A DNA stretch of 64,000 nucleotides from Ambrosia x helenae (Eukaryota > Streptophyta > Magnoliopsida > Asterales > Asteraceae): NCBI GenBank assembly GCA_030844895.1, contig CM061231.1, positions 8,765,618-8,829,617 on the forward strand, written 5' to 3'. Under the pieces are notes generated by a model. That model made no database searches. It worked only from the letters and a program-made list of their open reading frames with translations, and had not been told where the DNA came from. Positions 30,893-42,019 of this stretch are shown here, piece after piece. Position numbers and translations under genes: made by a program. Positions within the stretch are counted from its first letter, which is position 1, and each line of letters opens with the position of its first letter.

Positions 30893-31911
30893 TCTATTAA
30901 TATATATAAAAGAATTGAACATTGCTGACGTGGCGTGCAATGGTGTCTTCATTATCTCCATGAAACTGCCACGTGGCATCATAATTGAAAGATTTTAATG
31001 TTTTTTGAATTATTTCCTTTTTTAATTAAAAAAAAAAGATAAACATAAAACCCTAAATTTATCTCTCTATCTCTCAATTCTCAATTACTAAAATTAAATT
31101 GAGTTATTTTATGAAAAAAGAATTTAAAAAATAATTTAAATTTTTCTCTCTTATATTCCTCCTATAATTTTTAAACGTTAATATCTTTTATATTCGAGAT
31201 TTTTTAAATAAAAAAATTACACCAAATTAACGAGCGTTTTATTATCTTTCCAACGAGTACCATAGTGCTATATAAAAAACGGAGAAAAAAATGACTATTT
31301 TTTGTGGGGTTATTGTTCATATAGAAAAAAAAACACAAAGTGTTCAGGTTATTCATTAATCATGTTTTTTCTTTTAAACCATGTTCTTATCTACGATGTT
31401 GAAATTCAGCCCAATCGTCATGCTATCATTGGAATTTTACTCTTCTAAAGATGGATAGGTATACTTCATCAAGAGAAGTTAGGAGAACGAATCACGCAAC
31501 ACTGCAACACATGGTGTCACCTTATAACAAGGTTATTTTTTTATTTATTTAATTACAAGAGTAATAATTATTACTATTAGTATTAATATTATTAGAATTG
31601 TTATATTTTTCAACCCCCATCATGAATTCCACATCTATATAAGTCAAAGTCAAATTGTAACATATTTTAAATTACGTGAAGATGATTATATGTTGAAGGT
31701 TATCCTTTTAATACTGTATTATGTTTAATATGGTTTATGCTTTTTATTTTTTTAACTTTTTAAATAAATATTTTTTTAACTAAGTGATTATGTTTAAGTT
31801 ATTTACGCTTTTCGTGATTTGAGTTTTCTTCTTTTATCATTTTTTTTATCATTTTTTATTAAATCATATTAAAATTTTCAACCCCGGGACTTTCCCGGGG
31901 TAATCAGCTAG
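30893..31911 (+). mobile_element. Non-autonomous Helitron, copy 1
   Basis: A 1019-bp element beginning TCTATTAATATATATAAAAG after an A and ending CTAG before a T (31908-31911). Eight bases before the end comes a near-perfect GC-rich hairpin, CCCCGGGA ... TCCCGGGG (31882-31900). This is the Helitron end structure with A|T insertion. Like Arabidopsis families it has a TGACGTGGC word near the 5' end. No coding capacity. A relative is at 53618-54418. Confidence 0.82.
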
Positions 31912-31982
31912 TAATAATATATATGAAATGTACTCTAGTTTTGTTTGCTTAAGAATATTTCAGTTCACATAATCAAGAATGA

Positions 31983-32127
31983 CATAATTTATATGATTAT
32001 AAATTTATAATAGTATAATCTTATAATTATAACTTTTTCAAGTTTATGATCAAATATAATTTATATGATTATAAATTTATAATAGTATAATCTTATAATT
32101 ATAACTTTTTCAAGTTTATGATCAAAT
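31983..32127. repeat. Tandem repeat, 2 x ~71 bp
   Basis: A unit starting ATAATTTATATGATTATAAA and ending TTTATGATCAAA occurs twice back-to-back, nearly identical. Very AT-rich and non-coding. Confidence 0.8.
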
Positions 32128-32940
32128 TAATGTTCGTAAAAAACGTTGTCTTTTTAGTCTTTTTTCGTATGCTAATATATCGGCTTTGCACCTATATAAA
32201 ACGAGTTATATACCCGTTTCAGTATGGGTAACCCAATGTAATTATACAAAAAGTGTAGAACATATATTTTTTTTTCTTTTTGTTTGACTTGTAAGCCTCC
32301 TCAAGAATCAAATCTTATAATCCATCAAAACGGGGCACCTTGTTAACATAAAACCATATGTTAGCATTAGACATTGCACGCGATGTGCGAATATAGGTTG
32401 GATCACTGGATGGATGTGGTCCGAAACTCAACTGGCTATTTTTTTTGGGCAAAACTATGTGCACTACTTGCAGTCCGTTGATGCTGCATTTAGAGATAGA
32501 TGCAATAAAAAACAACAAAATAGAAAAAACAGTACTCAGTTTGGTTGGAAGCCCTATAACCCTAAACCTGATGCAACTCATTACCCCATATGGCGGTTTG
32601 GCACGTTCTGACCAAACGAAAAATGACCACTTTTCTAGAAAGACCATTTTGACCCATACCCAATTTGGTTGGAAGCCTTTAGACCTAAACCCTACAACCC
32701 ATTGCCCCATTTGGCGGTTTGGGCCCATTCTGACCTAAACCAAAATAACCACTTTTTTTAAATAGTCCATTTTGACCCGTACCCAGTCCGGGCCGAACCC
32801 ATTCAGACCCGAACCCTATATGACCTATTATCTCAACTAATGGTCTGAACCTGTTTTGATCCAAACCAAAATAACCACCTTTTTAAACAATCCATTTTGA
32901 TTTGTACCCGTTTTGTTCTGAACCCATTCTAACCCGAACC
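32128..32940. repeat. Degenerate minisatellite-like repeats
   Basis: From about 32528, three to four degenerate units of roughly 120-130 bp follow one another, each with TTTGGTTGGAAGCC or its relics, CCCATATGGCGGTTTGG, AATGACCACTTTT and CCATTTTGACCC. Open frames on both strands (such as 32315-32728) are translations of these units and of their flank, not genes. Before 32528 the DNA is AT-rich without clear features. Confidence 0.55.
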
Positions 32941-32944
32941 TAGC

Positions 32945-33290
32945 CGATCTGTTAGTGTTTATTTTTCTAACTACTGATGAAGTGGTTAACCACTGATGAA
33001 AGAAACTACCGATGAAGTGGTAAACCACTAATGAGGTAACTACTGATGAGGAAAGCAAACATCTGCTGAAGTTTGAAACTCTGATGATAACAACTGCTGA
33101 AGTCAAAATTTTTGAAGACTTAATCTACTGATAGCTAGTTAGTTAGAGTTCTGTTAATATCTGTTAGTTAGTTAGTTAGCTTTCCTCATCAGTAGTTTGA
33201 CTACTTCATCAGTAGTTTGCAAAGTCAACAGTTACCCGACCCGTCTATGCATATGTAAATACTAATTGAGATCTATATTTTCATAAACCT
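32945..33290. other. Possible LTR fragment with ACTGATGAAG repeats
   Basis: Many copies of CTGATGAAG or its inverse CTTCATCAG occur here, with a start like TGTTAGTG near 32950 and a GTTAGTTAGTTAG run near 33163. The pattern recalls LTR edges of some plant Copia elements, but no primer site, second LTR or coding region pairs with it. Confidence 0.25.
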
Positions 33291-33387
33291 GGAAGCCTTT
33301 AAGCCAGCAATAAAAAAAAGAGTTACAACCATAAAAAATAAGTAGTAAAGAATAAAATAGCACAAATATTTGTCTTATGACATACCC

Positions 33388-33898
33388 ACTTTTACTATTG
33401 CAAGTAAAGGACTTTAAGCATATTCTTTCATTAATAATTCAAGTTTTTTAAGTGTATTCTCTTATGAGTTAGGATGAACCTATTATATATTAGCACAAAT
33501 CATTGATCATCGTCAATCAAGGAAAGTTAATAGAATTTGAAAACATGTTCAAATGGCCAATTACATATTTGGTAGTTAATTATTTTATAAATCTCCTTGT
33601 ATCTATCCTGTGAATATTTCCATTCATTATAAATACTTGGCCTATAAATGCCAAATACGCCAGGATTACATTTTATTCATACTGGCGTATATGGCATTTA
33701 TAGACCAAGTATTTACAAGGAATGAAAACATTCTCAAGATAGATAGAAGGAGAGCTATAAAAGAATTAATGACCAAATATTAATTCTAGCATGTAATTAG
33801 CCATTTGAACAGGCTTCTAAATTCTGTGAATTATCCGTGATTGATGATGATCCATGGTTTATGCTAATATATAAAAAGTCTTTGCATTAGACAAAAGT
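33388..33898. repeat. Long foldback (hairpin-forming) element
   Basis: About 510 bp that folds on itself. The left arm (about 33388-33668) pairs with the right arm (about 33684-33898). Strongest near the loop are CCTATAAATGCC with GGCATTTATAG, and CCAAATACGCCAG with CTGGCGTATATGG. The outer ends ACTTTTACTA and TAGACAAAAGT also pair. The loop is about 15 bp. It is either a foldback MITE or a locus giving a long hairpin RNA. Confidence 0.6.
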
Positions 33899-34216
33899 AA
33901 CATTAAAAGATAATCAAGAAAGCTAGATGAATCTATAAAGAAAAGTCTTTGCACATATAGTTTATATACTATTTATTTATTTCTTATGATTCAAACTATT
34001 GAAATCAACCCAAATTCAAACAGATTAAAAACCTCATCTCCTTCTCACTTGAAATATAATATCAAGCATAAAAAACTACTGTATATGAAAAAAACTCATC
34101 CATAGTTAAAAATGGTAAATGTAGAAAAATGTTGAGATGCCTAAAGGTAATTCAAAGCATGTAAATGTGAATGTGATTAGAATTACTACGTCAATGGTGG
34201 GAAAATTTTGAGACTA

Positions 34217-34489
34217 TTACAAAATATAGTGATAAATTAGAAAAGAGGAAAGGTCGAAATGTATGATTAATACAAAATGAGTGTTGTAGTATATAAAACC
34301 TTGAGCAGAGACATTCAGGGAATTCATTCCCACATCTTTATGGTCGTCCAAATCTGAATCGTTATCTTCATCACCAAGGAAAAAAGAAGAGGATGAGGAT
34401 GTAGTTGGAACTATGATTGAACCATTAAGCGATTTATGGGATGACCAGTTGAACACCATAATTTTTGTGAACAAAGGAGAATAATGCAT
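34217..34489 (-). other. Possible first exon of an unknown gene
   Basis: A - strand frame with MVFNWSSHKSLNGS, a Ser run and an acidic stretch DEDNDSDLDDHKDVG. TATAAGTA lies just upstream on the - strand (about 34503-34510), and CAAG|GT about 200 nt into the frame could be a donor. I do not recognise the protein and found no convincing second exon, so it may be a gene fragment or chance. Confidence 0.25.
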
Positions 34490-34499
34490 CTATACCTTT

Positions 34500-35230
34500 T
34501 ACTTATAGGCGAGTATGAAAAAAATGAATCAAAAAATTAGTGGGAACAGTTATTAAATTCGAAATAATGACGGTTACATAAAATGAAGGGAACGGTTATT
34601 GAGTAACTGTCACTAAACACAAAAACCGTCTAATTTAAACGGCTGAGATTACTCTAAATCTTGATTGAACGGTTGAGTTAAAAAAAAAAAAAAAAAACTG
34701 TTTTTGATAGCCAGCGTCAATAATATTTTAAATATGTATATATAGCCAAAATAATGTGTGTTAGAAACGCTATCTTTTTAGTACAATTTTATATGCTAAT
34801 TACGTCCTATAAACATGTATTTTTAAGTATCTAAACATATTGTGTGTTTAAGAAACGTTGTCTTTTTAGTGTATTCTTTATATGCTATGTAAATGCACGA
34901 GTTAACGCCTATATAAATCTATACTACTGTATAATAGGTATCGGATAGGTAAGATAGTAATTTTAATTTAATTTTAGGACACATACAAAACATTGTTTTT
35001 GCATTTGATACAAGTGTTAATACATAAATAATTTCTCGTTTACAATATTGTCTCCCTACATTTTAGTATTTAATAATGTAGTGTAATAAATGACAAACAA
35101 TAATGCAGTGTTATTACATATAACATTTATATTTATAATGCAATAGTATTTTATAAAAGCTTGTAAAAAACTTATTAACTTATATATTTTATAAAAGCTT
35201 GTAAAAGACTTATTAACTTATACTAAAAAT
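34500..35230. other. AT-rich intergenic DNA
   Basis: No gene seen. Phrases like AAACGTTGTCTTTTTAGT (about 34854) recur here and at about 32138, so the two places probably share an old repeat. An A-run lies at 34681-34699. Confidence 0.4.
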
Positions 35231-35239
35231 AATACATAA

Positions 35240-36300
35240 AAAAGTTAATAGCCAAAATCGTCCATGAGGTTTGGTCATTTTTACCACATCAGTCCAAAAT
35301 TCAAACCTTTTACATCTGGGTCCTTCAGTTTTACTTTTTTGTTTTTGTCAAATTCGTCCCTGACACTAACCCAGTTAAAGTATCTCGTTAAGTTGAGGGG
35401 TGTGTATGTCTATTTACCTTACCCTTTATTTTTTAATATTTTTATCGAGTGGGACCCACCTCTTTCTCTAAGCTCTGTCTCTCTTGTCTCTCTTTTTTAA
35501 AACTCAGATTTCCCATAGAACATAAGGTGCATTTGCACCACAACCACCGAACACCCACCACCACCACCATAATCTTGTTGCCATTTTAATCCGTGAATGA
35601 TTCTCGTTCATAGCCCCTTACAACAGATCTTTAATCGTTTATGTATCATGTTATTCATTGAAGGGGTTATGGTTAGGTTCATAGTCCATTTGGGGAAGAA
35701 GATGAACTTTGTTGACAGGTCGTATAGTCTATTTAGGTTCAGAAGTTTACACGTCACATGCAATAGAAGTTGAAGAAGGTACTTTGAGTCGGTTTTAAAG
35801 GAATGGAATGAAGAAGGTTGGGCAGTGGGTGGACTCGATCGGAGATGGTGGGTTTAGGTAGGGGTGGGGCGGCGATGGAGGTGGTTAGGGGTCATGGGTT
35901 TGTTTAAGGTTGGTGGTGGTCGTGGCTCGGTGATGGTGATGGGTGTAGATGGCTGCGGTGGTCGTAGTTCTCGGCTGGGTTGTGAAGTCGGTGGTGTTGA
36001 CAGTCATGGCGGTGGTGGTGGCTATGGCAGCAGTTGGTCTGGCGTGGATGGTGGTGGTGGAATAATGGTCGTAGTTTATGCAGAGTGAAAGGGGAAAGGG
36101 AAAATGAAGGTGGGGTGGGGTGGGGTGGGGTGGGTAGGGTTATAATAAGAATAAAAAATATAAATTAGTTTAATATCTTTTAAATAAACAAAAATAAAAA
36201 AGTGCAGCCAAAAAGACAAAAATACCCCCAACTTAATGATAATCGTTAACTGGGTTTAGTGTCAGGGACGAATTTGACTACAAAATGTAAAATACCCCTT
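35240..36300. mobile_element. TIR-flanked element with GGT-rich core
   Basis: About 70 bp around CAAATTCGTCCCTGACACTAA (about 35347-35415) returns inverted at about 36205-36278 (TTAGTGTCAGGGACGAATTTG), which marks an element with inverted repeats, probably MULE-related. The outer ends are unclear: the left arm is longer (CCAAAATCGTCCATGAGG near 35252) than the right. The core is rich in GGTGGTGGC on the + strand. The frame 35864-36088 (Gly- and Val-rich) is a translation of that. Confidence 0.45.
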
Positions 36301-36415
36301 TTCTCTCTGCATAAACTACCACCATTATTCCACCACCACCATCCACACCAGACCACCTGTTGCCACAGCCACCGCCACCGCCATGACTGTTAACACCACC
36401 GACTTCAATGGATGA
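36300..36415 (-). repeat. Inverted partial copy of 35983-36095
   Basis: The complement of this stretch repeats GCGGTGGTGG...GGAATAATGGTCGTAGTTTATGC of 35983-36095 with about 85-90% match by eye, so the two can form a hairpin of about 110 bp. It lies right outside the inverted repeat at 36205-36278. Confidence 0.6.
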
Positions 36416-36499
36416 GAATAAAGTGAGAAAAATATACGCTGAGTCTGTAAAAGAGAAGGAGAAGGGCAAAATAGGTATAACCCACAATTATTGAGTTCC

Positions 36500-37024
36500 A
36501 CCCTCATTTTAAACGTCCATAACTTTTTCATACGACATTAATTTTATAAAAAAAAAATATACCACAAAACAAGCTTTTTATCATTTTTCATTTGCATACC
36601 CTATTGTTATATTAAAAAAAACAATTTTGTTGGGTTAATAACTTGCGTTTTATCATGATACAACTTGCGTTTTTTATCAGATATAACTTGAAATTTTTTT
36701 TATCATGTATAACTTGCATCTTTTTATCAGATATAACTTTTACGTTTTCTCATGTATAAATTACGTTTTATCATGTATAACTTGCGTTTTAGAATGTATA
36801 ACTTGCGTTTTATCATTTATAACTTGTGTTTTATCAGGTATAACTTGCGTTTCTAAAATGCAAGTATACCCTTAATAAAACGCAAGTTATCAACCCAACA
36901 ATTTTTTTTAAATATGGCAATATAGTATGCAAATGAAAAAAGATGAAAAACTTGTTTTTATGGTATTGTTTTTTAAAAAAATAATGTCGTATGAAAAAGT
37001 TATGGTCATTTTAAAAATGGGGGT
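36500..37024. repeat. Foldback element with ATAACTTGCGTTTTATC minisatellite
   Basis: Arms of about 150 bp pair across this element: CCATAACTTTTTCATACGACATTA at the left with its inverse at the right, then CATTTGCATACCCTATTG with its inverse CAATATAGTATGCAAATG, and GTTGGGTTAATAACTTGCG with CGCAAGTTATCAACCC. Between them about ten variants of a 20-30-bp unit resembling TATAACTTGCGTTTTATCA run in tandem (36631-36860). Non-coding. Confidence 0.65.
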
Positions 37025-37192
37025 AAAACTTTAATGATGCAATGAATTTATCATTGTGTCCCTGATTATCTAGTTTAATTTATGGCTAATAATCGTTCTC
37101 ATACTTTTTACATTAAACTCCTTTTTACCCAACCACTTATGAGATCCTAGATTTGACCATTTGAAGATTTACCATATAATGTTAACCACTAA

Positions 37193-37620
37193 CTAGTTGT
37201 ATAAAATCACGCGCGTTGCGCGTTTTACAATCGAGATTTAGATGAGGTGTTAATCCATCAATGAATTATACAATCGAGATTTCATTTTAGTTGTAAACGT
37301 TAAAAAAATAAAGAAATCTACACATAAGGTAACACATGAAATTTGTAACGAAATTACATAAGATAATGTTATTTATATTAATAGTATATAATATAATAAT
37401 TTTTTTAATAAAATAATATGAATAAAATAATAGTATATAATATATTAATAGTATATAATATAATAAAGTTTTTTAATAAAATAATAGTATATAATATATT
37501 AATAGTATATAATATAATAAAGTTTTTAAATAAAATAATAATATAAATAAAATATTAATATTTTTACTATTCATTTAAGTCACTATTTAAATAAGTTGTT
37601 TTATTAATAGTGTATAATGA
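37193..37620 (-). mobile_element. Helitron-like element (- strand), copy D
   Basis: Left border A|CTAG with a GC-rich hairpin CGCGCGTTGCGCG at 37210-37222, which on the - strand is a Helitron 3' end. The right part, with TACTATTCATTTA and an end near TATAATGA, gives a - strand 5' start TCATTATACACTATT. About 430 bp. It shares its right half with the element at 38322-38875, so both belong to one family. Exact right border uncertain. Confidence 0.55.
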
Positions 37621-37907
37621 GATCCTAGATTTGACTATTTAAAGATTTATTATCCAATATTTACCATTTATAACATACATCCAAATTTGACCACTTGAAG
37701 ATTTATTGTCTAATTTCAACCACTTGTGTGGACTAAATCTAATATCCTAATTACCTTGTCATACCACTAATTAACTAGTAGATTTCATTTAACTAGTACA
37801 TGATCACTACTATTAGGCTAAGCTTATAAATTAGTAAAGATACATAGACATGATCACATAAACATGGCTACATAAATATAGCACAAATCACATAATTATA
37901 AAATTTA

Positions 37908-38176
37908 GGGGCTGTTTGGTTGATTAAGTGCTGAATCATTAAGAGGTCTGAATGATTAAATGTTGAATCATTAAGTTGGACCTCTTAATGGTTAGTATTC
38001 TTGTCCCACATTGGTAGGAGCACATCATTAAGGTTCAGCATAGTTCAGTGCTTAATGGTTTAGCAACATCTCAAGTCTTAGTGGTTCTGCCTTAACCATT
38101 CTATTCAGAAGCTGAAACAAACACGCTGAATGCTGAATGGTTCAGATCCTCATTAAGAGGCTTACCAAACAGTCCC
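37908..38176. mobile_element. Tourist-like MITE
   Basis: A 269-bp element with ends GGGGCTGTTTGG ... CCAAACAGTCCC, flanked by TTA at both sides (37905-37907 and 38177-38179). Same family as the copy inside LINE-2 at 26732-26928. Interior words such as CTGAATGGTTCAG are shared. Confidence 0.85.
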
Positions 38177-38321
38177 TTACTACAAAAACACACATATACA
38201 TATTAACATCTTTTAGAAAGTTTATACACTTAGTTTGGATTCGAGAGTTCTTTATTATTGACAACTTATCACCTCTTGAGTTAAATTTAGGTAGTTTCAC
38301 AGTTAAGCTATTATACACTAA

Positions 38322-38875
38322 CTAGGTGTTTAATCTGCCGCGCGTTGCGGCGGCGTCAATCAATTCGTTGTGGCGGCAATACCGAACCGATACCGAACCG
38401 AGTGGTTTCGGGATCGGTATCGGTACCCATATTTATGGATTTTCGGTTTTGGTATTATCGGTATCGGTACGGGATCGGTATGGTATCGGTATTTTAAGGT
38501 AAAATACCGATACCATACCGGTACCGTACCGATACCGTAAAGTTTTTGAATAAAATAATAGTATATAATATATTAATTAGGAATGAGCATACAAGGCCGA
38601 ATACCGATCCTATCCCGTCCCGATCCCGATACCGTACCGAACCGAGTGGTTTCGGGATCGGTATCGGTACCCATATTTATGGATTTTCGGTTTCGGTATT
38701 GTCGGTATCGATACGGGATCGGTATAATATATTAATAGTATATAATATAATATATTAATAGTATATAATATAATAAAGTTTTTAAATAAAATAATAATAT
38801 AAATAAAATATTAATATATTTACTATTCACTTTGGTTACTGTTCATTTAGTTTGCTTATTTATAGTATGTAATGA
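38322..38875 (-). mobile_element. Helitron-like element (- strand), copy E, with GGTATCGGT repeats
   Basis: Left border A|CTAG followed by the GC-rich hairpin region CCGCGCGTTGCGGCGG (38338-38353); right end TATGTAATGA, so a - strand 5' TCATTACATACTAT. The interior contains two direct copies of a GC-rich block of about 100 bp (about 38388-38500 and 38630-38727) made of GATCGGTATCGGTACC words. It seems to be a nested MITE-like sequence within the Helitron. Confidence 0.5.
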
Positions 38876-38891
38876 ATCAAAACTAGCTAAT

Positions 38892-39090
38892 GCACCACTT
38901 TAAATTATATTTCAACTTTTTACATACATTTAGCCATTTCTCAAATCAATGTGACTCATTTGTTACGTACTAAAGCAAAAAAAAAAATGAGTCACTTTAA
39001 ATTATATTTCAACTTTTTACATACATTTAGCCATTTCTCAAATCAATGTCTCTTTTGTTACGTACTAAAGCAAAAAAAATGAGTCTTATC
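38892..39090. repeat. Tandem repeat, 2 x ~100 bp
   Basis: A unit containing CACTTTAAATTATATTTCAAC, CATTTCTCAAATCAATG and TTGTTACGTACTAAAGC occurs twice in direct succession; the second copy lacks a few bases. Non-coding. Confidence 0.75.
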
Positions 39091-39784
39091 ACCAACAACA
39101 TCGTATATTTATTCCCGTCAAAGGCCTAGCAAAACTCCATGTCTCTTCCTAAGGGGGAGACCCATGTTCAAATCCCAAAAGATTTTATCAGGAAAGCAAG
39201 CCAGGGGGATTTACTTGTTAGTTGGTTTCCTCCTAGAACGGATTGGCGCCATCCTTGAGCGTCTAACTGACAATGAACAGTTATAATTCTGTCTGTGATA
39301 TGGATATATATACGCCATTAAAAAAGATCGTTTTCTCCATAAATTTTTAATTATCAAAATTCACAATAAACCATTTTAACTAATAATTATAATTTCAAAC
39401 ATAATTTACCATCAAAATGCACTTCAATCTTTGCGCTAAACAAAAAACTAGACTAGTGTAGTAATTACCTTTTAAACGTCTATACTAAAGTATCGAAGTG
39501 TATTTTTTTTATAAGAGTCAAATATTAAGTTAAAAAACACAAGGAAAGAAATGTGAATGAATCTAAAAATATATATAGACATGTGAAGTTGTTATAAAAC
39601 TTTTGAGGGTACGCCTGAATAGGGGCAAATGTTTTTTATAGTTTATTTTGTAAAACAATAGTTGAAGTTAGTTATTTACAATTACAATTAAACTATAACT
39701 AGAAAACCTTATGACTAGCATCATTCAAAAAGATCCAAGTAAAAAAAATTTGAATGTACATAGGCTTATAACAGCTAGACGTAC
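39091..39784. other. Intergenic DNA with a possible decayed SINE
   Basis: No gene. Around 39159-39175, CATGTTCAAATCCC resembles an RNA polymerase III B box and is followed by GC-richer DNA and an A-rich end near 39320, as in an old + strand SINE, but no target duplication was found. The rest is AT-rich. Confidence 0.3.
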
Positions 39785-39921
39785 CAATGGGATGGTGATC
39801 CATTAGCAAAAGCAAAACCTTTAAAACACCTAGGTAGGTTGTGGAAGGTCTTGAGTTCAAATCTCAAAAACCATAGGATTAAAGATTAAAAAGAAATTAG
39901 TCTTTCAACAAAAAAATAAAT
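39785..39921 (+). mobile_element. Short SINE (family D), + strand
   Basis: About 137 bp ending in an A-rich tail. A B-box-like GAGTTCAAATCTC (39853-39865) and an upstream GGGATGGTGATCC resemble a polymerase III promoter. Imperfect direct repeats, AACAGCTAGACGTA and AACAACTAGACATA, flank it (about 39769-39782 and 39922-39935). Confidence 0.5.
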
Positions 39922-39981
39922 AACAACTAGACATAAATCAAGGATTCACATATCTTTGATTTATTCTCATTCATTATTGTA

Positions 39982-40200
39982 TTTTTTTAACGACCAACTA
40001 AACGTCGGGTACTTCGTACATGGCCCCCCAGTGGCAAAGACAGGGGCACAACCCGGCCCACCTCGGACGCATGAAGCCCCTAGCCAGCCCGACAGTCCGC
40101 TTCCAGGGAAAACCCGACCCACATACTCGCCCGAAGGCACGACAGTAGTGAACCGGTAAAACCTGGCGGGATCAGGAATCGAACCCCTGACCACAAGTGG
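39982..40200 (-). mobile_element. SINE (family C), - strand
   Basis: A GC-rich - strand retroposon with a short T-run at 39982-39988 (poly-A end) and the B box GGGGTTCGATTCC (about 40175-40188) near its 5' end. A stretch CCCGAAGGCACGACAGT and GGTAAAACCT is shared with SINE family A, so the families share a body module. Reading frames over it (39967-40281, 39956-40159) are not genes. Confidence 0.65.
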
Positions 40201-40265
40201 CCCTGAGTCTTCCCTCATTTTCCATATCCCCCCAAAGAGTGGCCCTGAGTCTTCCCTCATTTCCC
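40195..40265. repeat. Short direct repeat next to LINE-3
   Basis: GTGGCCCTGAGTCTTCCCTC occurs twice, at about 40197 and 40239, between the SINE and the start of LINE-3. Confidence 0.75.
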
Positions 40266-40321
40266 ATTTTAGGGTTTTCAAAGAGTTTTGATATTTATTT
40301 GCTGCTGATTTTGTAAGTATA

Positions 40322-41758
40322 TTGCAGCGTTTTTATATTACCGCCGAGTTTAGTAGAGGGGTGGGTTCTTCCTTCATTACCTTAGTCCCTAAGATCAATG
40401 ACCCCACTGAATTAGGTGATTATCGGCCTATCAATCTTATTGGGGTGATAAGTAAAGTGGTTTCGAAAGTGTTAGCTAATAGAATTAAGTCGGTTATGGG
40501 TAAAATCACAACGGAAACTCAGTCAGTGTTCCTCAGTGGGAGATATATTTTGGATGGTCCCTTGGTAATCAATGAGACTTTGTCTTGGGCTAGAAAAGTT
40601 GGGAATGAGTTATTCTTGTTTAAAATTGATTTTAACAAGGCGTATGATAATGTTAACGGGGAGTTCCTCATTTCAGTTATGCATCAGATGGGTTTTCCGG
40701 ATTTTTGGTGTAAATGGATTTATGGGATTCTTTCTTCAGCTAGATCGTCGATTCTAGTAAACGGCTCTCTGACATATGAGTTTAATTTTCAAAAAGGAAT
40801 CAGGGAGACCCTTTATTTCCTTTCCTTTTTATTATTTTAATGGAAGCGTTCTATGGTATTTTTAATAAGGCGTGTTTGGTCGGTGCCTTTGATGGTGTGA
40901 AATTCCCTAAGGAAGGTTTTGTGTTATCCCATTTATTGTATGCTGATGATGCCATTCTCATGGGGGACTGGTCAGATTTTAATTTTCAGAACATGAGAAG
41001 AATTCTTAGAGTGTTTTACTTATGTTCGGGTCTGTAATAACTTATATAAATCGAATTTATTTTCGATGGGAATGGTACGTGAGGAAGTTACATTGAAAGC
41101 ACATAGTATAAGGTGTAGAGCTGGAGTCGTTCCATTTGTGTATTTAGGGATTAAGGTTGGGGCGAATATGAATCGGATAAATAATTGGGATCCTGTGGTG
41201 GATGTTTTTCGTTCTCACTTATCTAAATGGAAAGCTAATACTTTATCTATATGAGGTAGGGTCACGCTTATTAAATCAGTCCTCGAAAGTCTTCAAACAT
41301 ATTATTTTTCATTGTATAAAGCTCCTGTGAAGATTGTGGATACTTTGGAGGCGCTTATCAGAAAATTTTTATGAAGAGGCTATAATGAAGTTAAGAAAAT
41401 GCATTAGGTGGCTTGGGATCATGTAGCGAGTCCGAAAAAAGATGGTGGTTTGGGTTTAACGAAATTGGATGTGGCTAATAAAGTGTTAATGTTAAAGTGG
41501 AGTTGGAGGTATAAATCGGAACAGAAGGCCTTGTGGAGGAGTATTATTGATGCTATTCATGGTTCAAGTCATGGTTGGGGTATATTACTGTTAAACAAAC
41601 GTTTTACAGGATCGTGGAATAATATCGTTAATTTCACATGTAAATTGAAGATTGAGGGGAAGGGTATTGATGGTATGATTTCTGGCAAATTGGGGAATGG
41701 AGTTAAGTATTCGGTTTTGGTTAAACGCTTGGGTGTATCGAGATCCGTTGAAAAATAA
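40322..41758 (+). pseudogene. LINE-3 reverse transcriptase and following region
   Basis: Pieces in order: FITLVPKINDPTELGDYRPINL, LANRIKSVMG, FKIDFNKAYDNV and ARSSILVNGS (40322-40840), where the QGDP block is destroyed by an indel near 40800; HLLYADDAILMGDWS with the catalytic Asp pair and SGL before a stop (40840-41037); GVVPFVYLGIKVGANMNR (41066-41254); DGGLGLTKLDVANKVLMLKWSWRY (41408-41758). At least four lesions. Of the three LINEs it is closest in wording to LINE-1. Confidence 0.75.
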
Positions 41759-42019
41759 ATTCCCCTATATTTTTAGATTAGAAAAAAGAAAACGTGCAGC
41801 ATAGCAGAGAGATGTCAGAAAATGGAAGAGTTTGGCACTATCAGCTGGGAATGGACTCATGAACCTGAAGCTGAAATGGAGCTGCTGGAGTTACAAGACT
41901 GTATGCAGCTGTTGTGTGGGGTTTGAATAGTCAGGTCTACAGATATATGGAGATGGAATAACAGTTCTGCAAAAGGTTTTTCAGTAGCTGCATCAAAGAA
42001 ATGGGTCGCAGTTTCAAGA

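Noticed and set aside
32528..32740. CCCTAAACC and CCCTACAACC words resembling telomere repeats
   Set aside because: They are not tandem heptamers; they belong to a degenerate unit of about 125 bp.
36605..36880. Regularly spaced short repeats, as a possible CRISPR array
   Set aside because: Units vary in length and sequence, spacers are absent, and the host is a plant; it is a minisatellite within a foldback element.
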